This document shows, one piece after another, positions 56,004-64,000 of a stretch of 64,000 nucleotides of DNA. The DNA is taken from NCBI RefSeq assembly GCF_018224885.1, contig NZ_JAGTXB010000001.1, positions 186,001-250,000 on the forward strand. Direction: 5' to 3'. The notes beneath the pieces were generated by a model. The model saw nothing but the letters and a program-made list of their open reading frames with translations, searched no databases and was not told the origin of the DNA. Within the stretch, counting starts at the first letter, position 1; each line of letters opens with the position of its first letter. The position numbers and the translations under genes are program-made. This DNA is from Chitinophaga hostae (lineage in GTDB: Bacteria; Bacteroidota; Bacteroidia; Chitinophagales; Chitinophagaceae).

Positions 56004-59000
56004 TTAGTGACCCACTTTCTGGCCCTGAGCTATCCCTGCTTTCAACACAGCCTTGTATTCTTTCGGGAATACTTTTACGAAGTGGCGCAGTTGGTTTTCC
56101 CAGTCTTTCAGGATAAACTTCGCCACGGTACTGTTCGTGTAGGCGTGGTGTTTAGTGATCAGGTCCTGCAGCAATGCTACATCTTCCTGTGCCAGCGGAT
56201 CCAGGTCAATCATTTCCCGGTTGCAGTGATTGGCGAATGTGCCTTTCACATCGTATACATAGGCGATACCACCGCTCATACCTGCACCAAAGTTGCGACC
56301 GGTTTCACCCAGTATCACCGCTTTACCGTTGGTCATGTACTCGCAACCGTGATCTCCTACTCCTTCTACCACTACCGTGGCACCGGAGTTACGTACACAG
56401 AAACGTTCACCTGCTTTACCGCGGATGTAGGCTTCTCCGGAAGTAGCTCCATAGAAGCAAACGTTACCTGCGATAATATTTTCTTCTGCCTTGAATCCTG
56501 CTTCTCCCTGTGGATAAAGGATCAGTTTGGAGCCAGACAACCCTTTACCAAAGTAGTCATTAGCCTCTCCTTCCAGTTCCAGTGTAACACCTTTGGTGGT
56601 GAAAGCGCCGAAGCTCTGGCCTGCGGATCCTATAAATTTGAAGTGCAGGGTGTCTTCCGGTAATCCTTCGCTCTTGTAGCGCTTGGATATTTCGTTGGAA
56701 AGGATGGTACCGATGGTACGATCAGTATTTTTTACAGGGAACTGCTGGTATACCCTGGCTTTCTTTTCCAGTGCAGGCTGTGCTGCTTTCAGCAGTTGCC
56801 AGTCTATTACTTCGCTGATGCCATGATCCTGTTCTTCCTGTTTGTAAAGACCGGTTTCATTGGCTGGCGCTTCATTAAATAATATTGGTGAGAGATCCAG
56901 TTTTTGTGACTTCCAGTTGGTGATGTTATCACGTACCTGTAAGCAACCAACCTGGCCCACCATTTCATTAATGGTACGGAAGCCCAGTTCAGCCATGATT
57001 TCGCGAAGTTCTTCCACGAGATAGGTGAACAGGTTTACTACGTGTTGCGGATCGCCGGTAAAGCGTTTGCGCAGTTCCGGATCCTGGGTAGCAACGCCAA
57101 CAGGGCAGGTATTAACATGGCACTTGCGCATCATAATACAACCTTCAACTACCAGCGCTGCGGTAGCCACACCCCATTCTTCTGCTCCGAGTAAAGTAGC
57201 AATAGCAATGTCACGGCCGGTTTTCAGCTGACCATCTGTTTGCAGCACTACACGGGTGCGGAGTTTATTTTTTACGAGGGTTTGATGAGTTTCGGCCAAA
57301 CCGAGTTCCCATGGCAACCCTGCGTGTTTGATAGAGCTTTCCGGAGATGCACCGGTACCGCCATCGAAGCCGGACACCAGTACAACATCGGCATGGGCTT
57401 TTGCCACACCGGCGGCAATAGTACCTACACCAGCCTTGGATACCAGTTTCACACTGATACGGGCAGCGCGGTTCGCATTTTTCAGGTCGTAGATCAGCTG
57501 CGCCAGATCCTCGATAGAATAAATATCGTGGTGCGGAGGCGGTGAAATCAGGCCCACACCCGGAGTGGAGTGCCTTGTTTTCGCGATCCATTCATCTACT
57601 TTATGACCTGGTAACTGTCCGCCTTCACCGGGTTTAGCACCCTGTGCCATCTTGATCTGTAACTCATCGGCATTGGTCAGGTAGTAGCTGGTAACCCCGA
57701 AACGGGCGCTGGCCACCTGTTTGATAGCAGAACGCATGGAGTCGCCGTTAGGCAGTTGCTCATAGCGCATCTCATCTTCCCCACCCTCACCGGTATTGCT
57801 TTTAGCGCCGATGCGGTTCATGGCAATGGCCAGTGTGGAGTGTGCTTCATGAGAAATAGATCCGAAGCTCATAGCACCGGTAGCGAAACGCTTGAAGATG
57901 CTGGTAGCTGGTTCTACTTCATCGATGGAAACAGAAGGACGGTTTGGCTTGAACGAAAACAGGCTCCGTAGGGTGGCTGCTTTTTCGCTCTGGTCATTTA
58001 CCGCTTTAGAATATTTCTTAAATGCAGCATAATCGCCCATGCGGGTAGCCAGCTGCAGATAGTGAATGGTAGTTGGGTTAAAGAGATGGAATTCTCCTTT
58101 GCGTTTCCACTGGTAAACACCACCTTCTGTTAAACGCTGAATAGGCGTTTCCTTGCGGCCATAGCCCATCCAGTGTTTGGCCAGTGTTTCGCGGGCAATA
58201 TCATCCAGTCCGAGTCCCTGTATACGGGAAACCGCGCCGGTAAAATATTTATCCACGGTGGCCTGGTTGATACCCAATATTTCAAAGATCTGTGCACCCT
58301 GGTATGATTGCAGGGTAGAGATGCCCATCTTGGAGAATACCTTCAGGAGACCATCACAGATTGCCTTGATATAATTCTTTTTGAGTTTATCTACATCCAG
58401 CGAAGTATCCAGCTTATTGTTCAGCTTCATATCACGGATGGTGCTGAGCGCCAGGTAAGGGTTGATGGCGGTTACGCCAAAGCCCAGCAGGCAGGCAAAG
58501 TGGTGTACTTCCCAAATATCACCGGCTTCTACGATCAGTCCAACCTGGCCACGGTAACCCTTGCGGATCAGGTGGTGGTGAACAGCGGAAGCAGCCAGTA
58601 TAGATGGCATCGCAGCGTGTTCGGAGTCAATGGCACGATCAGAAAGAATGATTACTTCAAAACCGTCTTCCACTGCATCTACCGCATAGCGGCAAAGACG
58701 GGCCAATCCTTTTTCCAGGGAGCCGGGTTTACCGTCGGCCTTGAAATAGGTATGTAATGTTTTGGCCTGGAATAAACCGGTATCGATACTGCGTATCTTT
58801 TCCAGTTCATGGTTGTTGAGGATCGGGTGATGCAGCGCCAGTCCATGGCAGTGGAGCGGATCTTCATTCAGCAGGTTACCATTGTTACCTACAAATGTAG
58901 CCAGCGACATTACCAGTCTTTCCCTGATAGGATCGATCGGCGGATTGGTTACCTGTGCAAACAGTTGTTTGAAGTAGTTGCACAAATGTTGTGGCTGGTT

Positions 59001-60533
59001 GCTCAGTACTGCCAGCGGGGTATCGGTACCCATGGAGCCAACCGGTTCTTTTCCATCAATGGCCATTGGCGCAATGATGTGATCCAGGTCTTCTGTGCTG
59101 TAACCAAATGCGCGCTGGTATTTAAAGATCTGCTCATGTTCCAGGTGACTGAAAGTTACCCTTGGTTCAGGCAGTTCTGCTAGGCGGATCTTATATTTAT
59201 TCAGCCATTCGCCATACGGTTGCTGGGAGCAGATCTGTTGTTTCAGCTCTTCGTCACCGATAATGCGGCCCTGTTCCATGTCTACGATAAACATTTTACC
59301 AGGTTGCAAACGGCCTTTTTCTTTAATATTTTTCGGATCGATCGGTAATACACCGGCTTCTGAAGCCATGATCACACGGTCATCTTTGGTAACTACAAAG
59401 CGGCTGGGACGTAACCCGTTACGATCCAGGGTAGCGCCAATGATTTTGCCATCTGTGAAAGAAATGGAAGCGGGACCATCCCATGGCTCCATCAGGGAAG
59501 CATGGTATTCGTAGAACGCTTTCTTTTCTTCACCCATGTCTTCATTGCCATCCCATGCTTCAGGCACCAGCATCATCATTACATGCGGCAAAGAGCGGCC
59601 TGTCATGGTGAGGAGTTCGATCACGTTATCAAGACTGGCAGAATCGGACTGGCCTTCTTCCACAATAGGAAGCAGCATTTCCATCTCCTCAGTGGTGAAG
59701 TATTTGGATACAAAGTCCCTTTCGCCGGCACGCAGCCAGTTGAGGTTACCCTTGAGCGTGTTGATTTCACCATTATGGGCAATGTACCGGTAAGGGTGAG
59801 CCAATCTCCAGCTGGGGAAAGTATTGGTAGCAAACCGGGAGTGGATGAGGGCGAAGGCAGATACCATCTTCTCATCACTCAGGTCGGTATAATAATGACG
59901 CACCTGGTAGGTGGTCAGCTGACCCTTGTATACAATTGTTTTATAAGAGAGCGACGCAATATAGAACAGTGACTTTTCTTTTGGCACTGTATTGCGAACG
60001 GTTTTGGAAACGTAGTTACGGAGCACAAATAATTTGCGCTCGAAAATTTCCGGATCACTTATATGATAAGGACAGGCGATAAATACCTGTTCAATTTCCG
60101 GTTCTACAGAAAGGGCGGTTTCACCAATGCCATCCGGACGTACCGGCACTTTGCGATAGCCCAGGATCTCCAGGCCTAATTTTTCTGCGCTGCGTTGGAA
60201 TATCTCACGACATTCTTCGCGCCAGCGTGGTTCTTTCGGAAAGAAGACCATGCCTACACCGTATTTTCCAAATTCCGGCAGACGGATACCCAGTTTCAGG
60301 CACTCGTCATACAGAAACTCGTGTGGTGTTTGAAACAGTATCCCTGCACCATCACCCGTGTTTTGCTCACAGCCGCAGGCTCCGCGGTGTTCCATGTTTT
60401 CCAGCATGGTTAAGGCATCACGAATAATATGGTGGGATTTACGACCCTTGATGTGGGCAGTAAAACCTGTTCCGCAGGCATCATGTTCAAATTCCGGACG
60501 GTATAAACCTTGCGTTTGCTTCACTTCATCCAT
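56004..60533 (-). CDS. gltB: glutamate synthase large subunit
   Basis: 1509-residue enzyme converting glutamine and 2-oxoglutarate to two glutamates. Residues 1-19 form a propeptide; Cys20 in [16 protein letters not shown] is the N-terminal nucleophile after processing. The amidotransferase domain is followed by the central domain, the FMN-binding synthase domain ([34 protein letters not shown]) with the [3Fe-4S] cysteines in [13 protein letters not shown], and the C-terminal GXGXG right-handed helix. First gene of the gltB-gltD operon, central to ammonium assimilation. Confidence 0.97.
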   Translation of the reverse strand: MDEVKQTQGLYRPEFEHDACGTGFTAHIKGRKSHHIIRDALTMLENMEHRGACGCEQNTGDGAGILFQTPHEFLYDECLKLGIRLPEFGKYGVGMVFFPKEPRWREECREIFQRSAEKLGLEILGYRKVPVRPDGIGETALSVEPEIEQVFIACPYHISDPEIFERKLFVLRNYVSKTVRNTVPKEKSLFYIASLSYKTIVYKGQLTTYQVRHYYTDLSDEKMVSAFALIHSRFATNTFPSWRLAHPYRYIAHNGEINTLKGNLNWLRAGERDFVSKYFTTEEMEMLLPIVEEGQSDSASLDNVIELLTMTGRSLPHVMMMLVPEAWDGNEDMGEEKKAFYEYHASLMEPWDGPASISFTDGKIIGATLDRNGLRPSRFVVTKDDRVIMASEAGVLPIDPKNIKEKGRLQPGKMFIVDMEQGRIIGDEELKQQICSQQPYGEWLNKYKIRLAELPEPRVTFSHLEHEQIFKYQRAFGYSTEDLDHIIAPMAIDGKEPVGSMGTDTPLAVLSNQPQHLCNYFKQLFAQVTNPPIDPIRERLVMSLATFVGNNGNLLNEDPLHCHGLALHHPILNNHELEKIRSIDTGLFQAKTLHTYFKADGKPGSLEKGLARLCRYAVDAVEDGFEVIILSDRAIDSEHAAMPSILAASAVHHHLIRKGYRGQVGLIVEAGDIWEVHHFACLLGFGVTAINPYLALSTIRDMKLNNKLDTSLDVDKLKKNYIKAICDGLLKVFSKMGISTLQSYQGAQIFEILGINQATVDKYFTGAVSRIQGLGLDDIARETLAKHWMGYGRKETPIQRLTEGGVYQWKRKGEFHLFNPTTIHYLQLATRMGDYAAFKKYSKAVNDQSEKAATLRSLFSFKPNRPSVSIDEVEPATSIFKRFATGAMSFGSISHEAHSTLAIAMNRIGAKSNTGEGGEDEMRYEQLPNGDSMRSAIKQVASARFGVTSYYLTNADELQIKMAQGAKPGEGGQLPGHKVDEWIAKTRHSTPGVGLISPPPHHDIYSIEDLAQLIYDLKNANRAARISVKLVSKAGVGTIAAGVAKAHADVVLVSGFDGGTGASPESSIKHAGLPWELGLAETHQTLVKNKLRTRVVLQTDGQLKTGRDIAIATLLGAEEWGVATAALVVEGCIMMRKCHVNTCPVGVATQDPELRKRFTGDPQHVVNLFTYLVEELREIMAELGFRTINEMVGQVGCLQVRDNITNWKSQKLDLSPILFNEAPANETGLYKQEEQDHGISEVIDWQLLKAAQPALEKKARVYQQFPVKNTDRTIGTILSNEISKRYKSEGLPEDTLHFKFIGSAGQSFGAFTTKGVTLELEGEANDYFGKGLSGSKLILYPQGEAGFKAEENIIAGNVCFYGATSGEAYIRGKAGERFCVRNSGATVVVEGVGDHGCEYMTNGKAVILGETGRNFGAGMSGGIAYVYDVKGTFANHCNREMIDLDPLAQEDVALLQDLITKHHAYTNSTVAKFILKDWENQLRHFVKVFPKEYKAVLKAGIAQGQKVGH

Positions 60534-60931
60534 TTGGTTTAGATTTTTTGCTTTGGCACACTCTCTCCCTCTGACTTGCGCCGCGGGTGATGGTGTACGA
60601 TATAATTCGGGAACGGTTTAAAGATACTAAAGGAATGCGGTATTTTTTGTATAAACTTTTGTTAGACGGTTAAAATTTAGAAAAAAATAAAAAGTTAATG
60701 TTCTTTCTTAGAATATTTAAAAAAATGAAAGGGCCGGCAGGATAATTTGGAGCCGTTTTAAGGCAGCGTTCGCTTTTTTCAAACTAACTCATCCGATGTT
60801 AACGCGGTGGGATACTGATATTTTTTTATTAGTTTAGGAGACTAAATTCACTATAATGGTCGTTGTCACATTTACTTAAAGCCCGAAGCTGTTTTAGCCC
60901 GTTCCCAATATTCATACCTATACCCATCTCT
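60534..60931. other. A+T-rich intergenic region between divergent genes
   Basis: 398 bases between gltB (leftward) and a secreted-protein gene (rightward), so promoters for both must lie here. No box pair matched the consensus well enough to report, and no RNA gene was seen. Confidence 0.5.
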
Positions 60932-62020
60932 ATGTCAATGAAGCTAATTTTTTCTGCAATTTTCGCTTTTTCATTTGGAGCCGCCATGTCTGCCGCTGCC
61001 CAATATCCTACAGATGACACCACCGCCAACGTATCCCGCAGTAAAAAGATCAGTCTCGACAAGGCCTCTTCCATCGAGACAGAGCAACCCATCCGCATTT
61101 CGGGGATTACCGTGGTCAACGCCCTTTGGGATACGGCCCGCCTGGGGTTTCTGCAAACGGGACTGTTCAATAATAAAGTGGCCGCGGTGCCTGATAAGGA
61201 CATTACCACCTTTCTGCAGGAGTATGCCGACAAAACCTTTGGCGCCCTGTACCAGCCGGGAAATCCCACCATGCTGTGGCTGGTAGAAGATTTAAGGATC
61301 GGGGAACGCACGGGATTCACGAGCGAAAAGGCATTTGTCCGCTTAAAGGCTACCGCCTACATCAGTGTAAATGGGATGTATAAGGAGTTAAAAGCAATGG
61401 ATATTGTGCATTCGAACGGAGGAATGGATGTAACGCACAAACATAAAAACAATATCTCCAATGCCTTTAAGGAGTTTTTCCTGGCGGCGGCCGCCGCCGT
61501 TGACTCAGTTGCCGCCGCTGGCGTAAGCCCGGCCTTCTCCTACGGAGCGGTGCTGGAGAATCATTTTCGCAAGCGGGAAGTACCCGCATTAAAAGATAGT
61601 TTGCTGAAAGATGGCGTATATCTTTCCTTTGCCAGCTTTCTGCAAAATAAACCAGATATTGTATCCTATGAAATTACGGGAAAGGCCGGCAAAATAAAGA
61701 TCCTTGCCAAAGAAGGGAAAGACTTGCCGGTAACGGGTTTATGGGGTGTGGTAAAGAACGGCGCCGCGCTTAAATTCAGGAATTCCTCGTTGATACCACT
61801 GGAGCGGAGTAATTACGGCTATGTTATTTCCACTTATTTAGCCGCTTACGAAAGAAAACAAAGTGCGATACTGGCAGGAGCATTTTTGGGAGGTATTGCC
61901 GGCGCTGCTATTATGCACGGCACGTCAGGTAACCTGCAATATGCTGACGCTTTTCCGGCATTGAAGCCACAGCCGGAGGCTACCGCCATAGATATGGAAA
62001 CAGGCGCATTTATTTTTTAA
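60932..62020 (+). CDS. secreted hypothetical protein
   Basis: 362 residues with a signal peptide (MSMKLIFSAIFAFSFGAAMS then AAAQ). The body has no motif I recognise; a glycine-rich hydrophobic stretch near the C-terminus (AILAGAFLGGIAGAAIMHG) could be a membrane segment. The start is set at MSM because earlier in-frame Mets add a non-protein-like Pro/Ile-rich prefix. The stop codon is part of a convergent hairpin. Confidence 0.62.
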   Translation: MSMKLIFSAIFAFSFGAAMSAAAQYPTDDTTANVSRSKKISLDKASSIETEQPIRISGITVVNALWDTARLGFLQTGLFNNKVAAVPDKDITTFLQEYADKTFGALYQPGNPTMLWLVEDLRIGERTGFTSEKAFVRLKATAYISVNGMYKELKAMDIVHSNGGMDVTHKHKNNISNAFKEFFLAAAAAVDSVAAAGVSPAFSYGAVLENHFRKREVPALKDSLLKDGVYLSFASFLQNKPDIVSYEITGKAGKIKILAKEGKDLPVTGLWGVVKNGAALKFRNSSLIPLERSNYGYVISTYLAAYERKQSAILAGAFLGGIAGAAIMHGTSGNLQYADAFPALKPQPEATAIDMETGAFIF

Positions 62021-62033
62021 TGCACCTGTTTCC
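61996..62033. terminator. convergent hairpin overlapping the stop codon
   Basis: GGAAACAGGCGCAT (61996-62009) pairs with ATGCACCTGTTTCC (62020-62033) with one mismatch around a TTATTTTTTA loop. It lies between stop codons of two facing genes and includes the last codons of the left one. Confidence 0.55.
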
Positions 62034-62038
62034 GGCGC

Positions 62039-63577
62039 TTATTCAAACAGGAATAATGTTTTGCCATTTTTTATCTGCATCCGCAGGGGTTCGCTTACAT
62101 GACTTTCATTCTGCAACCGGTCCAGTGCTGTCAGCACATACGTATAAGTTTTCCCTTTTACATAGGTAACATCCTTATACTCCGGATCAGATGATTGCTG
62201 CAGAATGCTTAATATTTTCGTAGGGTCGCTGACGTTAATCGCTTCATTTTGCTCAAAGCGATAAAGGACATACTGTTTTGTATGGCCGCTGGTATCATCG
62301 TCGGTCCAGTGTATTTCAAGGCCGCCGGGACGTTCAAAAGCATCAATGAAATAAGGCGCTTCCGGTGTTTCTTTCGGCAGCCACGACATAACAGGGCGCA
62401 GGGCCGGGTATTTGTAAACGCCATTGCGCAGGGCCGTTTCTATGCCGAGGGGGTTGCCCCTGAAAGAAGCGGCGCTATAGAAAATACTTCCCTGGATAGT
62501 ACTTAATGTCCGGGCTTCTTCAATCTGTGCGGGAATTTCGCCGGGGTTTTTCCAGGCGGCGTTGCTGCCAATACGGTATACGCCATGACCAATATACACT
62601 TGCCGGCCATAGCCGTGCTGACTCCACCAGTTCAGCAGGATTTCATAGTCTACCAGCCGGTGGCCGCGCTCCCAGTATAGCTGTGGCGCTACATAGTCGA
62701 TCCAGCCCATCTTCAGCCATTTAAGGATGTCGGCATACAGATCGTCATAGTTTGTTTGCCCGCCCTTGGTGTAAGAGCCTTCGGCGTCCTTGTCTTTATT
62801 CCGCCATACGCCAAACGGGCTGATACCGAATTTTACCCATGGCTTTTCGGCCTTGATGGCTACGCTTAGCAGCTTGATAATAGCATCTACGTTGGCGCGG
62901 CGCCAATCGTCCTTCATCATATTACCGCCATATAAACGATAGGATGCATTATCCGGGAATTCTTTTCCGGGAGCGCGATAGGGATAAAAATAATCGTCGA
63001 AATGTACGGCATCGATGTCATATCGTTTTACTACATCGCGGATCACCATGGTTACATATTCACGCACTTCGGGAATACCGGGATCAAAATATTTTTTGTT
63101 ATCGTAGGTAAGAAACCATTGTGGTTTAAGCCGCGTAATATGGTTGGCGGCTATGCTGCTACGGCTCGCATTGAATACCGCGCGGTAGGGATTAAACCAG
63201 GCATGGAATTCCATCCCGCGTTTATGCGTTTCTTCTATCATAAACTGCAAAGGGTCGTAGTAAGGATTAGGGGCTTGTCCCTGTACCCCGGTCAGGTATT
63301 CCGACCATGGCTCGTATGGAGAAGGATAAAATGCATCTGTTGCCGGGCGTACCTGTACCACCACAGCATTCATGCCGTTGCGTTGCTGCTGGTCTAGGAT
63401 AGTAATGAACTCCTGTTTTTGCTGTTCTGTACTAAGTCCCCGCCGGGATGGCCAGTCAATATTTTCCACAGTGGCGATCCAAACGGCTCTTAATTCGCGT
63501 TTGGGAGGTAGCTGCGCCCACGCCTGCTGTATCAGAATGATCGATAGAACAATACCTGCTATAAATTGCTTCAACAT
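62039..63577 (-). CDS. secreted family-10-like glycosyl hydrolase (GHL10/YngK type)
   Basis: 512 residues with a signal peptide (MLKQFIAGIVLSIILIQQAWA). Matches the DUF187/GHL10 TIM-barrel family: ELRAVWIATVENIDWPSRRG, FHAWFNPYRAVF, DAVHFDDYFYPYRAPG with adjacent acidic residues, WVKFGISPFGVWRN, YVAPQLYWERG. A fibronectin-type-III-like tail follows (from about 410). Relatives act on peptidoglycan glycan or other polysaccharides; substrate here is unknown. Confidence 0.9.
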   Translation of the reverse strand: MLKQFIAGIVLSIILIQQAWAQLPPKRELRAVWIATVENIDWPSRRGLSTEQQKQEFITILDQQQRNGMNAVVVQVRPATDAFYPSPYEPWSEYLTGVQGQAPNPYYDPLQFMIEETHKRGMEFHAWFNPYRAVFNASRSSIAANHITRLKPQWFLTYDNKKYFDPGIPEVREYVTMVIRDVVKRYDIDAVHFDDYFYPYRAPGKEFPDNASYRLYGGNMMKDDWRRANVDAIIKLLSVAIKAEKPWVKFGISPFGVWRNKDKDAEGSYTKGGQTNYDDLYADILKWLKMGWIDYVAPQLYWERGHRLVDYEILLNWWSQHGYGRQVYIGHGVYRIGSNAAWKNPGEIPAQIEEARTLSTIQGSIFYSAASFRGNPLGIETALRNGVYKYPALRPVMSWLPKETPEAPYFIDAFERPGGLEIHWTDDDTSGHTKQYVLYRFEQNEAINVSDPTKILSILQQSSDPEYKDVTYVKGKTYTYVLTALDRLQNESHVSEPLRMQIKNGKTLFLFE

Positions 63578-63665
63578 CTGCCTTACTTTTTACCGTAAGA
63601 TGCGAAAATAGCAAAAACCGGGGCTGATGTGATACAAATCTGTGATTCTTATGAAGATAGATCAC

Positions 63666-64000
63666 TTATTCTTTTTCCAGCTTTACGTTAAATACCGGCG
63701 CCTTGTAGTTTTCCGGCAGGTAGTTGGCTGGAATAGTAGTGGCATTGCCATCCCTGTGGGCAATAAAATGTGGCGACATAATTTCTATACCGGCAGCATT
63801 AAAGCAGTCCTGTATATTTTTGTGCAGATCAGAATATATCAGGGCCATTTTATGTGAGTGGTCAGTATACATATTGATTTCATAGGCAACCGAAAAATCA
63901 TCCAGGCTGGTTTGCAGCACAAATGGTGGCTTCTCTTTCATAACACCTTCTGTTGCCAGGGCGGCATTGATCAGCTGTTCATGTACTTGTTTCCACGGCA
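63666..64000 (-). CDS. mechanosensitive channel, MscS type (C-terminal end only)
   Basis: Open to the window edge, about 110 residues present. The segment KEKPPFVLQTSLDDFSVAYEINMYT followed by DLHKNIQDCFNAAGIEIMSPHF is the conserved C-terminal cytoplasmic domain of MscS-type channels, ending shortly after a GIEIMSPH motif. The pore helices lie beyond base 64000. Stress-release channel of the inner membrane by family. Confidence 0.85.
   Translation of the reverse strand, partial: PWKQVHEQLINAALATEGVMKEKPPFVLQTSLDDFSVAYEINMYTDHSHKMALIYSDLHKNIQDCFNAAGIEIMSPHFIAHRDGNATTIPANYLPENYKAPVFNVKLEKE

Overview
The window reads as chromosomal DNA of a Bacteroidota bacterium, most like Chitinophaga and its relatives (inference). 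The signs are promoters of the TTTG-N19/20-TAnnTTTG type, few Shine-Dalgarno sequences, a TamB plus lipoprotein TamA-like (TamL) pair, an ECF sigma factor with a membrane-anchored partner, and Bacteroidota families such as DUF2480 and DUF3050. Most genes are housekeeping or envelope functions.

Layout. 0-8.2 kb: end of a SulP anion transporter, a beta-carbonic anhydrase, a methionine-type aminotransferase, a mannose-1-phosphate guanylyltransferase/arabinose-5-phosphate isomerase pair, RecQ, a DUF3050 protein and tRNA-Phe. 8.26-12.64 kb: a small island starting at the 3' end of tRNA-Phe, bounded by perfect 54-bp direct repeats. It carries one intact A+T-rich gene, a 1142-residue Mrr-like nuclease/STAND NTPase fusion that looks like an antiphage protein, plus decayed coding debris and no integrase. 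12.7-21 kb: an outer-membrane protein, a probable periplasmic thiosulfate/tetrathionate module (two DsrE-like proteins and a TsdA-like dihaem cytochrome) next to an AraC regulator, an Amj-type lipid II flippase and a MacB-like permease. 21-30.5 kb: GH36 alpha-galactosidase, a CruF-like membrane protein, cardiolipin synthase, a sigma/anti-sigma-like pair and mnmG.

30.5-36.5 kb is the most unusual chromosomal stretch. It has four parS palindromes within 1.6 kb, decayed genes, ybeY, an orphan feoA-like gene, about 1.3 kb of non-coding DNA packed with stem-loops that share a TTCTCAGCG motif, nadA, and a 766-bp divergent intergenic region with a cluster of DnaA-box-like 9-mers. I read this as a candidate replication-origin/ParB-loading neighbourhood.

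36.5-64 kb: PpiD-like foldase, DUF2480, CorA, a DUF3472 secreted protein, a PfpI-type protein, RlpA, DUF2867, a PoxB-type enzyme, tamL-tamB, a secreted hypothetical, gltD-gltB, another secreted hypothetical, a family-10-like glycosidase and the 3' end of an MscS-type channel. Several gene ends carry strong bidirectional hairpin terminators.

All assignments come from reading motifs and translations by eye. No database search or folding calculation was run.
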